A DNA stretch of 64,000 nucleotides from Nitzschia sp. pyKryTriq1 (lineage: Eukaryota; Bacillariophyta; Bacillariophyceae; Bacillariales; Bacillariaceae): positions 2,914,001-2,978,000 of the forward strand of contig OY101116.1 of the NCBI GenBank assembly GCA_956465555.1, in the 5' to 3' direction. Shown one piece after another: positions 32,401-42,961 of the stretch. Within the stretch, counting starts at the first letter, position 1. Every line of letters starts with the position of its first letter. A program made the position numbers and the translations under genes. Below the pieces are notes generated by a model that searched no databases, was not told the DNA's origin, and worked only from the letters and a program-made list of their open reading frames with translations.

Positions 32401-34215
32401 ATGCTAAGCTCGAAGATAGATAAGATGCCGACCGAAGAAAGTAACGTTGACGTTGTTGCTCCGCCGACAAAGGACGAAAGTCAGAGAGCCAAACCAAAGA
32501 TGAAGCGTTTCACCCCGTACAAGGGCACCATATTGGATGCTCCTTTTTTCCGCATCATCCTGCAACCACTGCTTCCACTATTGCGTCCCGTAATGGCAAT
32601 GATCTTCGCCATTCGTTGGCAATTGTCTCGACCTCTCCAAACACGTGTCTTTCCAAGTTTCTGCCCTCTTATTGATGTTCCACTTCTTCGCGATCTCCCG
32701 TTCCTCACTTGCGGTCAAGTAATGCTCGCTCTACCTTTGGCCATTATTGTCGTCGGTGGCTACTACTTCACTTTTGTTGCACCAGACGTCGATAGTTCGG
32801 GAGAATATGCCTCCTACGCTATATATGCCACTTTTTTGACTGCGAACAAGACAAACTCGGTCTTTGCTTTCCTTCTTGGGATCCCATTCGAACGAATGAT
32901 TCCATACCATAATTTGGCCTCCTTGATCACCATCGCTTTGTCTTGTATGCATGGCTATGTTGCATTTGCCTATGGAGGTGAGGGAGACGATCATGAGGAT
33001 GACCACGATAATAGCGAAGATCATTCCGGGGACGACCGCCGCCTTGATTCAGGCGATGATAGCCAGTATGGATTGCTGGGAGCCAATCCAAACCTCGGAA
33101 AGTTCTTGTTCGATGGTGACAACAACACGACTGGGTCTCTTTTGGCTATTACCATGCTGATACTTGTTTTATCGAGTATTTTTCCCTTGTTCAGACGGAG
33201 ATTCTTCGACCTGTGGCTTTGGACTCACATTCTTGCTGCAATCTGTGTTGTCATCTTCGCGACCATGCATGAGGTGACTTCGATTTTGATCGTGGCGGGC
33301 TGGTGGGCCATTGACGTGGTGACAAGATACCTGGTCATGGCTACTTGTCTCTATCCGCATAAGGCAAAGCTGCAATTGATCGGCGATGACATTGTCAAGA
33401 TCTCGTTTAAGAAACCAGCCAATTTTTCATACAACGGTGGCCAATTTGTTCAAATCGCTATTCACGACCTCGGGATGCTTGCATTTCACCCAATCAGCAT
33501 TTCATCGGCACCACACGAAGATCGAGTAACGCTCCATGTTCGTGGGCTTGGCAACTGGTCAAAGCGGCTTGTTGATCTCGCCAAGCAAAAGGACGAAGTC
33601 TCAGTACTTCTGGAAGGACCTTACGGTAGCCTATCGGTGGATATCGACGATGCAAGCCGCTACAAGATGGTCCTTCTCGTCAGCGGTGGTATCGGTGTGA
33701 CGCATTGCAGCAGTGTTGCAAAGTCGGTTATCCATGACTTCAAAATGGGGCGGAAGTTGAAGCAGCTTCGCTTTGTCTGGGCTGTTCGAGACTTGGAGAT
33801 GCTCGATGTTCTAGACCCATTAGAGCAGGTTTCTTCGGACTTCGAGCTGGGGGAGTCAACTTCTGAGTTGCGGACTGAAACAATGCATGAGCCATCATCT
33901 TCGGCTTTTGCTGGAGTAGCCACGAAAAACTGTCTCGTCGAGACAGACATATTCTTGACGAAGGCTTCGCCATCGACCCCTGTATCTCTCAGCGATGGTA
34001 GAAATATTTTCTTCGGGCGTCCCGACCTCGATCACATAATTGTCGACATGAAGTCACAAGCTCTCAAACATAAAGTGACCCATGTTGCTGTTTTCGGGTG
34101 TGGTCCCAAGGTCCTCGTTGACAAGTTGAAAGATGTTTGCCGCAAACACAGCCAAGCAATCACCGAGGCTCAAGGAGTGACTTTTGATGTACATGAAGAG
34201 ATCTTTGACTTCTAG
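32401..34215 (+). CDS. Ferric reductase / NADPH-oxidase-like transmembrane flavocytochrome
   Basis: Single exon, 604 residues; a Met at 9 is an alternative start. It moves electrons from NAD(P)H through FAD and two haems across a membrane, to Fe(III) or O2. The bis-haem histidines fit HX13H in both pairs: H170/H184 and H276/H290. The FAD motif is HPISISSAP (363-371), followed by LLEGPYG (about 403-409); the nucleotide motif is GGIGVTH (429-435), and the C-terminus has FGCGPKVLVDKL. Between the two haem pairs, residues 194-222 are an Asp/His-rich loop (e.g. DDHEDDHDNSEDH) that could bind metal. Iron reduction is the more likely role; no EF-hands for a Ca-regulated oxidase are seen. Confidence 0.9.
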   Translation: MLSSKIDKMPTEESNVDVVAPPTKDESQRAKPKMKRFTPYKGTILDAPFFRIILQPLLPLLRPVMAMIFAIRWQLSRPLQTRVFPSFCPLIDVPLLRDLPFLTCGQVMLALPLAIIVVGGYYFTFVAPDVDSSGEYASYAIYATFLTANKTNSVFAFLLGIPFERMIPYHNLASLITIALSCMHGYVAFAYGGEGDDHEDDHDNSEDHSGDDRRLDSGDDSQYGLLGANPNLGKFLFDGDNNTTGSLLAITMLILVLSSIFPLFRRRFFDLWLWTHILAAICVVIFATMHEVTSILIVAGWWAIDVVTRYLVMATCLYPHKAKLQLIGDDIVKISFKKPANFSYNGGQFVQIAIHDLGMLAFHPISISSAPHEDRVTLHVRGLGNWSKRLVDLAKQKDEVSVLLEGPYGSLSVDIDDASRYKMVLLVSGGIGVTHCSSVAKSVIHDFKMGRKLKQLRFVWAVRDLEMLDVLDPLEQVSSDFELGESTSELRTETMHEPSSSAFAGVATKNCLVETDIFLTKASPSTPVSLSDGRNIFFGRPDLDHIIVDMKSQALKHKVTHVAVFGCGPKVLVDKLKDVCRKHSQAITEAQGVTFDVHEEIFDF

Positions 34216-34379
34216 AATCACATGTTTGTCCAGGTCGATCGAACTTATTGTTAGTATGATTAGAATGTAGCATTCCCGAGGAAACAAAAAGGATTCTAAA
34301 TAATCATATTGCAACTGCCTGTCGCCATCTCCAAAAAAGATACCTGAATTGTCGGGCAATCAAAGAAAAATGTAAGCCT

Positions 34380-35854
34380 CTAGATACTTGTCTTGCGTAC
34401 AAGTACTCGTTGGGTTGGGGAGACTGGATTGTTCCCTCCTTGCTGGCCGCGATTTGGTGGGTAATACTTTCCGTTCGCTCTCCCGTTTGGAGTTCGATTG
34501 GCTTTAGCACGTAGCGCCGGGCTATTCCTGATGCGACCAGGCGAAGCGAGCAAGTTTCCTTTTGGAGCGGTTTTTCCTGCTACCCAAGGGTGTTCCAAGG
34601 CTTGCTCCGCTGTATATCGCTTGTTGGGGTTGACATCCAAAAGATGAGAAAGCAAGTCCTTGGCAGACGCTGAAACATTCTTGGCCCAGCGAGGGAATCT
34701 CAACACGAATTTTGCTCTAACCAATTCGTCACTCGGTACAGTCTGTGAGTCATCATCAAATGGGAGACATCCGCAAAGCAATACGAAAACAATGACGCCC
34801 AGAGCCCAAGTATCAACCGCTTTCGTATAATCCCGACGCTGCAACATCTCTGGAGCTAGGTAGCCCCTCGTTCCCAAGAAACTTCTAGCCACAGGCTCCT
34901 CCATACACTATTCCACCAGAAATATAGCTTGAGCAATATGCGAAAATGGGCAGAAGACGAGCACACTTCTCCTGACGTACCTTAGACAATCCAAAGTCGA
35001 TAATCTTCACCTCCACAGTGTCCCCCGCATGTCGAGGGCGCCGCCGCAACAGTAAATTTTCTGGTTTCAAGTCGCGATGGACAATGTTCTTTGAATGCAT
35101 ATAGACAAGAGCACTGGTAACTTTGTTGACAATGGTCGCTGCTTCGTCCTCAGTCAAAGTACCCTTCTGCACAACGTAGTCAAAAAGTTCACCACCCTCC
35201 ATGAGTTCCATAACAATAAAAATCTTCTCTTCCGTGATGTAAACATCGTACAATTGAATAATGTTGGGGTGCTGCAGGTTTCGGAGCGCTTCGATTTCTG
35301 TGTGAAACTGCTCCATCATTCCTTGGAAGCGATCTTCAATGAGACGCTTGTCGATCACCTTGCACGCAAAGTGAAAGTCCGTCTTTTTGTTCAGACATCG
35401 GTGGCAGGTAGAGGTAGATCCGACGCCAAGAACTTCCATCAGCTGGTACTTTGCATGCAACATTGCCTCTGCATCCTGCGAAGAAAAGTGATTATTACAT
35501 TCATGAGACGGACGTGTCCACTCCCGTCGATGCGGCGTCCGCAAGACAAATTCTTACCTTTCCTTCATGGATTTCAGCCATGCTAGTGCCATTCCGATTT
35601 CCATTTTCCTCGACTTCTTTTTCGAGGCCTCCGTACTTGGAAGAAAAAATAGGTTTGCTCTTGTCCTCCTGCCGAATGGCGTCTTCTACTGCATGTTGCT
35701 TGCGTCGTGTGTGAAGCGGAGTTTCCGGCATCGGTGAGCCAATTGGATCAGTCGATCGCGCAAACGGTGCCCGGACCGGCAAGCAAGGAAGGCAAGCTTC
35801 ATCACCCGAGGCCTCAGACTCCGTTCGTATTGAACTGCTCTGGCCGCCTCCCAT
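34380..35854 (-). CDS. CaMK-group Ser/Thr kinase with N-terminal myristoylation motif
   Basis: Three exons, 35854-35558, 35475-34981 and 34907-34380; introns 82 and 73 bp, both phase 0; 439 residues. The start at 35854 gives MGGGQSSSIR, an N-myristoylation consensus. Residues 2-100 are a disordered leader. The kinase domain (from about 106) has GVGSTSTCHRC, the catalytic Lys in FACKVI, EALRNLQHPNIIQLYD, HRDLKPENLLL, IIDFGLSK, LGTRGYLAPEM and WALGVIVFVLLCGCLPF. It resembles Ca/calmodulin-dependent kinases; there are no EF-hands, so it is not a full CDPK. The ~60-residue tail is basic and Asn/Gly/Pro-rich. It probably sits on the plasma membrane or an endomembrane. Confidence 0.88.
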
Positions 35855-36481
35855 GACTGCGATCGAATGAATAGAGACGATTCTGAAGAGCTTGTGTGGA
35901 GGTTGTGGGGGAAAATACAACTTGTCTTGTGCCTATGGTGCGGTGCTTATTTGTGCATTTCGCATTTGCACATTCGTACCGGTATGATCGGATGGAGAGA
36001 ATTTCTCGTGTTTCTCGTCTCTCCTCTCTCCTCTCAACTCACTCTGTCGTTCTGCGTGTGGCCCGAGCCCTTCGCCGGCCTTTCGTGTAAGCTGATATAA
36101 AATAGGTTATGGGGGATGTGTGCTTCGCCTGTCGCCTGTCCGCTTGCCGCGCCGCCCGCACAACAACGCGAGCGAGATCTGATTTAGAGACGATGATGCA
36201 TGCGAATGCGCGCGGAATAAATGTTTGATTAGTTGGACTGCAAATTTGCCGACGGCGGACAGGCGAGCGATGCGAGAAAAAAATAGAAATGACATTGTTA
36301 TTTTTATTGGAGAGATTTGGATTTTGGATTGTGGATGAGACGATATATTTTTGAAGACACATGCAGTAGCACACATCATTACACATACATATTCAGCAAC
36401 ATAATTCGCATCAGCCGAAGGCGAGATCTAGGGCCGTTAGGGGATAGGTCGCATAAAGGTTTTGTCGAAGAATCATCGAAG
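35855..36481. other. Divergent upstream region, kinase and CX9C genes
   Basis: No supported gene. TACCGGTA lies at 35977-35984. A frame on the minus strand adds 22 residues before the kinase MGGGQ, but would mask the myristoylation site. Confidence 0.5.
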
Positions 36482-36679
36482 ATGGAACAACCAGCAGCAG
36501 CAAGTCAGGAGAACAAGTTGAGAGATGGACCATGCTCAAAGCAGTACGAGTGGTTGGAGAAATGTGCCGAGACGAAACAAGTTTCCCACGAAAAACAGAA
36601 ATTACAAAGCTGTCCAAGTGAAACTGATCGATTGATCAAATGTATTGCGAAATTTCCACTTTATTTTCAGAAATCCTAA
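36482..36679 (+). CDS. Twin CX9C protein (mitochondrial intermembrane-space type)
   Basis: Only 65 residues, starting MEQPAAASQENK. Cysteines at 18, 28, 44 and 54 form two exact CX9C motifs, C-SKQYEWLEK-C and C-PSETDRLIK-C. This is the coiled-coil helix-coiled-coil helix fold imported into the mitochondrial intermembrane space through the Mia40 relay. Members of this size include the cytochrome c oxidase assembly factors COA4 and CMC4 and several small complex-associated proteins; I cannot tell which. A longer in-frame reading begins upstream but has no ATG that improves the family fit. Confidence 0.85.
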   Translation: MEQPAAASQENKLRDGPCSKQYEWLEKCAETKQVSHEKQKLQSCPSETDRLIKCIAKFPLYFQKS

Positions 36680-36697
36680 CGTTTGTGATTATTTTTA

Positions 36698-38212
36698 TTA
36701 TTTGCAAAGATCGGAAGCTGCGTCCAGCATGCTTACTTCGTCATCCGTAAGCGCCCAGCCTAGACAACCAATTACTTCTTCTGCTTGAGTCGGGCTGTTG
36801 ATCTCTGGTACCGGGACACCGCCTTTCGCGACCACATAGTTGAGGGCTACTTGCGTCGTTGTGATATCAGTGTTGATCTTGGGCTGGTTATGGAATAGAC
36901 AACATTTCAGTATTTCAATCAAATTTGAGAATTAGTTCATTCTCCGCGTCAACATGCTTACCTCTTGTCCGCCGTATCGTCCACGAGATCGCTCCTTCAG
37001 GTCTCTCAGCTCCCGAGTTACCCTCGTCTTTACACGTTCGGACACAGTTTCCAAAACACTGTGGAGAGGTTGTAGCTTATCAAGCGTAGCAAAGGAAAAC
37101 TTGGCCGGCCCAGCCACACCTCCACTAGGGTTTGATGCCGTGTACTGTCCAGAAGCCAAGCCTCCCCCAAGAGGATCTGTAATCAAAGGAACTACACCTA
37201 GCGTCTTGCAGTACGTAATCCACTTCTCGTTCTTTCGGTTGGTCAGAGAGAAATCAAAGGAATTTGTTGTTAGCTGTATGCCTTCCTTCTCAAATTTGCT
37301 TGCCATCCGTCGTAGGCGAATAGGAGTCACATTTTTCACTCCCACGTAGTTGACTGTCCCAACGTCAACGACAGCTTCTGTCATGCCCTTGACCAGCCCA
37401 CCGGATGGAAGCCAACCAAGACTCTTGATTTGAAAAACTTCAAATCCTGGTACTTCCATACGATCACAGGATTTGGAGAGGGAGTCGGTTACTCCTTTAG
37501 CACCACGCTGCCAGATTTTGTTGGGATAGGTTCCGACAAGAAGTGGATATGCGTCGCTGTCTTGGTATTCCTGAATGCACCTGCAAAGGATGTCTTCGCC
37601 TGAGAGCTTCTTCCCAGCCATTGCACTACCGTACTCTGGAGATGTCTCAAAAAGAAGGATACCTTGATTGATCAGAGCATTGTACGCGAGCTGAAGGTCT
37701 CCTGGAACAAACTTTCCTTCCCTCAACTGCTGCTTCTTTAGCTTTCCCGACGGCACAAAACCTGCGGTCACCTCACCCCAATTCTTTGTCGAGACACCCA
37801 TCCGATTCGGAATATGAAACTCATTTTCGTCCTCGTAGTCGGAAAAATAGTCAACATAAGATGGCTCATTCGAAGCAGGAGACTTTGCCTTTTCTTCGTC
37901 CTCGTCCTTCTTCTTGGGCGTTCGTTTGACTCGTTTCACCTGAAAGTCGGGCAGCTTTTCCAAATATTCCGACGATGTAGTGTCGACCGAGTCCAAGTCC
38001 AGCACAACGTCATCATCTTCCTTGGGCAGTTCTTCCTTCTTTTTTCTCTTGATTTGACTGCGTTTTCCGATGAGCTTGGCTAGTTCATCATCATCGTTCG
38101 ACGAACGAAGCGCCGACGAGGCAACACGGGTTGACACCGGCAAAAAGGCATCCGTAAATAATGTCAAACAGGACAAGCCCAAGGCAAGTGCCAAGATTTC
38201 TATCTTCATCAT
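36698..38212 (-). CDS. Plastid-targeted aldo/keto reductase-like protein
   Basis: Two exons, 38212-36962 and 36883-36698, with a 78-bp phase-0 intron; 478 residues. The N-terminus is a signal peptide ending in the plastid-type motif TDAFLP. Then comes a ~100-residue charged region (KRKKKEELPKEDDD, PKKKDEDEEK) not found in ordinary AKRs. The AKR barrel includes LQLAYNALINQGILLFETSPEYG, GVTDSLSKSCDRMEVPGFEVFQIKSLG, GTVNYVGVKNVTPIRLRRM and, across the splice, NTDITTTQVALNYVVAKGGVPVPEI. FETSPEYG keeps the active-site Tyr, but the proton-relay Lys and His are not obvious, so NADPH-dependent activity is unsure. Plastid stroma is the likely site. Confidence 0.85.
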
Positions 38213-38832
38213 TCTTCAAAATGTTTTTTGAAGTTTATGTTGTAGAATAGTGTAAAAGAGTCGTCTTGGAGATGGTGATGAGAAGGATGACAAGGGTTGA
38301 TAATTTGTCGCTTTCCTGTCGTCAGTTGAGCTTTGATGGTTGTCAAAGCATCGAAAGGTCAAAAATCAAAAAGCTATATTTATCATCATCGGGCAGGATC
38401 GGTTCAAGATGACGGCGGGAAACCATCACCCATCATCTCCTCATCAATCATCCTACAGTACCTGGTACCAGTACGGGACAAAAACCCAACGATCGATCGT
38501 CGAGGAAAACCGCGGAGCCATAAGTGAAATGAAAAAGACGTATGACGTACAGACTCATTTTGTGACTACTTTGATCTCATATTGTGGTTGAGCCGAGCCT
38601 GACGCATGCGATCGAGCGCCGAACGAAGCCGACTATTATTTTATGCAAAATGAGAAGCTGTTTCATGTCATCCGATGATGATCGATGATGCCCATCGCCC
38701 ATCATAATCTTTCCCTCAGTACTGTACTGGTACTGGTACCTGATACATCATATCTTCAGGTTTCAGGTGTGCATCTCGGTGTTTCAGACGAAAACCCTAA
38801 CCACAAGTCACAAAATAGGCTACACGTATATC
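38213..38832. other. Divergent upstream region of two plastid-protein genes
   Basis: 620 bp with no supported gene. GTAC-rich stretches (tacctggtaccagtac) occur at about 38459-38474 and 38721-38740. Confidence 0.5.
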
Positions 38833-39405
38833 ATGAGTTTGCCAAGACCGATTCTGTTTCTGTGCATCGCCTTTTGCGTGGCGCTCCGTTCAAATGTTTG
38901 TTTGGCTTTCAGCCCAGTTTCGATCAAGGCTGATCATACTTTGGGAAGACCGGGCTTGGCGCTTCGGTCGACAGAGGAACCAAAAGAAGGAGCTGGTGGC
39001 CAAAGTGCCTCGTCGCCTCCACCGCCTAGAGCCCCCCCAGTCGTTCCTCAAAAGCGTATGGATCCATTGATGGCGAGCCTAACCAGGATGGATCCAGAGA
39101 CTGCTAGTGGCCCTACAAGGAACATTCCAATCTTTGGAGAAGTCCCAGTTGACGGAAGTTTGGTTGTCCTCGTACCAGCTGCTCTCATTGGCTTTCTTGG
39201 ATTCGTTCTGAGCATTGTTGTGGCATTTCAATCCACAGACTTGATCGTTGATTCCCTGAACTCTGTTGCAGATGAAATTTCTCAAACAGCCACTGCCAAG
39301 TCGAACAGGGTATACGACGAAAACGAGTGCCGTGGGATTTGCAGCTCTCAATCTGAGGATCTAGAAGGCTTGAAAAATTTCATGGAAAGCTTGAGAAAGG
39401 ACTAA
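38833..39405 (+). CDS. Small plastid-targeted single-pass membrane protein
   Basis: 190 residues from the ATG at 38833. A signal peptide (MSLPRPILFLCIAFCVALRS) leads to LAFSP, a plastid bipartite-signal motif with Phe after the cleavage site. The mature part has a Pro-rich stretch (SSPPPPRAPPVVP), then one strongly hydrophobic segment (about residues 128-152, LVVLVPAALIGFLGFVLSIVV) and a polar tail with two cysteines (ECRGIC). The shape suggests a thylakoid or envelope membrane protein. I recognise no family. It diverges from the AKR gene, whose product also looks plastid-bound. Confidence 0.78.
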   Translation: MSLPRPILFLCIAFCVALRSNVCLAFSPVSIKADHTLGRPGLALRSTEEPKEGAGGQSASSPPPPRAPPVVPQKRMDPLMASLTRMDPETASGPTRNIPIFGEVPVDGSLVVLVPAALIGFLGFVLSIVVAFQSTDLIVDSLNSVADEISQTATAKSNRVYDENECRGICSSQSEDLEGLKNFMESLRKD

Positions 39406-39786
39406 GCCACTGTCAACGGTGGACGCCCTTTTTTCTCGTGCTTGTTATTTCGTGATCGCAGGAGCTACTGGTGCTGTACAGCGCTTTGCTAATCCTAATC
39501 CACATAAATCTAGTAGGCAATCATCTACCGGTACGAGTATTCGATCACCCCATGCCTCATACCAGCATAATATCCGAGGAAAACAAACGAGAAATATGGT
39601 CTTCCTCTAGCTATAGCTACCACAACGCATCGTAGTGCCCACTCTCTAGTACTCAAATGTGATTGATCACAAATTAGGGTAGTAAAGCTAGGAAGTAGAC
39701 TTTTTGGGGCCACGTTCTGGAGTAGGTAATTGCGCAATGCAAAAGTGATCTAATTAAACAATATTTCTTTGTATGGTCAGTATGGC
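39406..39786. other. Intergenic, 3' ends of the plastid-protein and BiP genes
   Basis: Convergent 381 bp; TACCGGTA at 39526-39533. No gene seen. Confidence 0.5.
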
Positions 39787-42154
39787 TTACAATTCACCAT
39801 CGTCGAAGTCGCCCATGTCTTCATCAGCGCCGCCGCCACCCGCACCTCCGGCGTAAACATTTCGCATGATGGGGTTGGCGATTTGCTCAACTTCCTTCAT
39901 CTTTTCGTCGTAGTCTTCCTTGTCAGCCTCGGGGTTTTCGTCCATCCAGTCAAGAGTTTCATCGAGCATGTCTTGAAGCTCCTTCTTGTCTTCAGCAGAG
40001 ATGTTGTCGGCAAGACCCTTCTCGTCGTCATCAAGGGTGTTCTTGAGGTTGTAGAGGTACGATTCCAAGCCGTTTCGTGCATCGATACGTTCCTTAACCT
40101 TCTTGTCCTCATCGGCGTATTGCTCGGCTTCGCGAACCATGCGCTCGATCTCGTCCTCAGAAAGACGTCCCTTTTCAGCGGTAATGGTAATCTTCTCGGC
40201 CTTTCCGGTCCCCTTATCCTCGGCAGACACTTGCAAGATACCGTTGGCATCGACTTCGAAGGTAACCTCAATTTGAGGAACACCACGAGGGGCAGGGGGG
40301 ATACCAGTCAATTCGAACTTTCCAAGCATGTGGTTATCCTTGGTCATGGAACGTTCTCCTTCGTACACCTGGATCAACACAACGTTTTGGTTGTCTTGGT
40401 GGGTGGAGAAAGTTTCTGTAGTCGATAAAGAGAAATAGCGTGAGCGCGATGCAAAAAAAAGGCCAGAAATTTCTTACAAAGCCAAATGATACGTACGGGA
40501 CTTCTTGGTAGGGATGGTGGTACCACGGTTGATAAGCTTGGTCATGACTCCACCAACGGTCTCAATACCCTGGGAAAGGGGGGTGACATCCAACAACAAA
40601 ATTTCACTAGTGGCATCACCTCCTTCACCAGACAAAATTCCTCCTTGCACGGCAGCTCCGTACGCAACAGCCTCATCGGGGTTGATACCCTTGGATGGCT
40701 CCTTTCCGCCGAAGTATTCCGAGATCAATTGCTGGACTCTGGGAATACGAGTAGATCCACCGACCAACACAATTTCGTCGATTTCGCTCTTGCTCAAATC
40801 AGCATCTTCCATGACACGTGCAACGGGTCCCATAGTCTTCTTGAACAAGTCATTGTTCAATTCCTCGAAACGGGCACGAGTCAAAGTCTCACTCAAATCG
40901 AAACCCTCAGCCAAGTCTTCAATTTCAAGACGAGCTTGTTGTTGCGAGGAAAGGGCACGCTTGACACGTTCGACTTCCTTTCGGAGCTTTTGAAGAGCTC
41001 GCTTGTCTCCCGAAATATCGACATCCGACTTCTTCTTCATCATCTTGATGAAATACTGCATGACACGCTGGTCGAAATCCTCTCCACCCAAGTGGGTGTC
41101 TCCGTTGGTGGCCAACACCTCGAACACACCGTTGTCGATTGTAAGAAGAGTGACATCGAAGGTTCCACCACCCAAATCGAAAACAAGGACATTCGATTCT
41201 CCTCCGGTCTTGTCCATACCGTAGGCAATAGCAGCAGCGGTAGGTTCGTTGATGATACGCTCAACCTTCAAACCAGAAATAGTTCCAGCATCCTTGGTTG
41301 CTTGACGCTGAGCGTCGTTGAAGTAAGCAGGCACGGTAACCACGGCGTGGTTGATAGTTTTACCCAAGAAAGTTTCGGCAGTGGCCTTCATTTTTTGCAG
41401 AATCATGGCAGAAACTTCTTCGGGGGCGAAGTTCGCGGGCTTTCCTTGAACTTGGACCTGGATCATTGGCTTGTCCTTGTCCGAGACAATGTTGTAGGGC
41501 ACCAGCTTCTTGTCGGCTTGGACGGACTTGTCGCTGAACTTGCGACCGATCAATCGCTTGACATCGAAGACAGTGTTGGAGGGGTTGATGGTGGCCTGGT
41601 TCTTTGCGGCATCTCCAACAAGGCGTTCACCAGACTCGTCCATGAAGGCAACGTAGGAAGGAGTGATACGGTTACCTTGGTCGTTGGCGATAATTTCAAC
41701 ACGTCCGTTCTTGAATACACCGACACAGGAGTAAGTAGTACCCAAGTCAATACCAATAACGGTTCCCATCTTTTCTTCCCCGGCATCTTCGGCACGGGCG
41801 AAGGGCATGGCCATGAGGGCCACTGTGTGTATCCGTTGAGAAGTTCAAGTGAAACAAAAGCAAAATATAAGTGAGTACAGGTGAGGAAAACTAAAAACAC
41901 ACCACCATTGAACGACTCGCAGAACAGTCCAAGCGCATCCAATAATCCCAGCAAATGTTTGGGGCACAAAGTCCATGAGACTCTGGCCAGCCAAGGAGGC
42001 CCATCTGCCGGGTTTATTCACGCGCAAAACGTCACAAAGCAATGCTCCACCGGCTCCCTCCCGATCTGCAAATGCAGGTTCCCACCAATGCACCCCGCCA
42101 CCTATCGGTTGAACATTACGTACATGCGGAAATTGCAAGTTTACTGAACAGCAT
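39787..42154 (-). CDS. BiP: ER luminal Hsp70 chaperone (BiP)
   Basis: Three exons, 42154-42124, 41822-40497 and 40415-39787; introns 301 and 81 bp, both phase 1; 661 residues. The first exon (31 bp) supplies [10 protein letters not shown], which joined to [15 protein letters not shown] makes a full signal peptide with cleavage after ARA (residue 21). The Hsp70 signatures are intact: [28 protein letters not shown] and [17 protein letters not shown], and the substrate-binding domain with [13 protein letters not shown] across the last splice. BiP folds secretory proteins in the ER. The C-terminus is DFDDGEL, not the usual KDEL/HDEL/DDEL. The first intron is the longest in the window. Confidence 0.95.
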
Positions 42155-42961
42155 CTTTATATTCTTCTTTCAACAAGATTCAGCAAAAGTCTCTTGAGAC
42201 GACAATGGCTTATGAGAAAAGTAAAAGTAACGTGATGATGGGCGAACGCAGGAATGCTTCTTATTGTGCCAAATGATGCAGTAAACGTTGAGCTGTCGTT
42301 TTTGGACGGTTCCCAGCCGCACGCTCGTTGTGTCGAGGTACTTCGTTGGAAATCCATTTGACTCCTCCTCTTCTGGCCGCCCACACGTGTCCTTTTTGGT
42401 AAGTCATCTCAGGCCACGTTAAAATGCACGACTCGTGTAGATTTTGTAGCACGTTTCTACGAAGAACCTTTGGTTGAGAGAAGGCGATCCATTATCCAAG
42501 ACCTCGTTCCATCGGTTCGCCCTCTCAGTAGACTTTGTACTGAATTCTACAACAACATCTTCCACGTGTTTGAGGTGAGTGCACCCGAGAGCTCCACGTT
42601 GCACTTCATTCAACTAACGCAACGATGTTGTGAGTTGTGAGGTGTGACGTGGTCCGACCATGACGCGAGAGAAGCGCGACGAATCTTTTTGGTCACAGAT
42701 TTCGTTTGCGCGCGGGACCCCCGGGACGACCGATCGGCATCTGCACGACGACGATGATCGACGACGGTCGGCGGTCGATATTCCTTCGACGACCAAAAGA
42801 TATTTTTTTCTGTCTGACTTGTTGTCGAAGAAAAACAAAAGCACACAATGTCTTAACATATTTTGGCGAGGTACATGGTTGTGGCTTATCCAAAAAGGAT
42901 TCCACGGGTGGCAGATACAGACACTGACTGCTCTTTCTGTCTTTGAGCTCAAACTTCCTCA
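42155..42961. other. Divergent upstream region of BiP and the VTC2-like gene
   Basis: 807 bp, no supported gene. The central part (42690-42790) is rich in CG and cgacga motifs. Confidence 0.5.

Noticed and set aside
40486-41874. Open frame of about 460 codons on the plus strand, antisense to BiP
   Set aside because: Long antisense frames are a known by-product of Hsp70 codon usage. The minus strand codes a full BiP with correct introns, and the antisense product has no domain.
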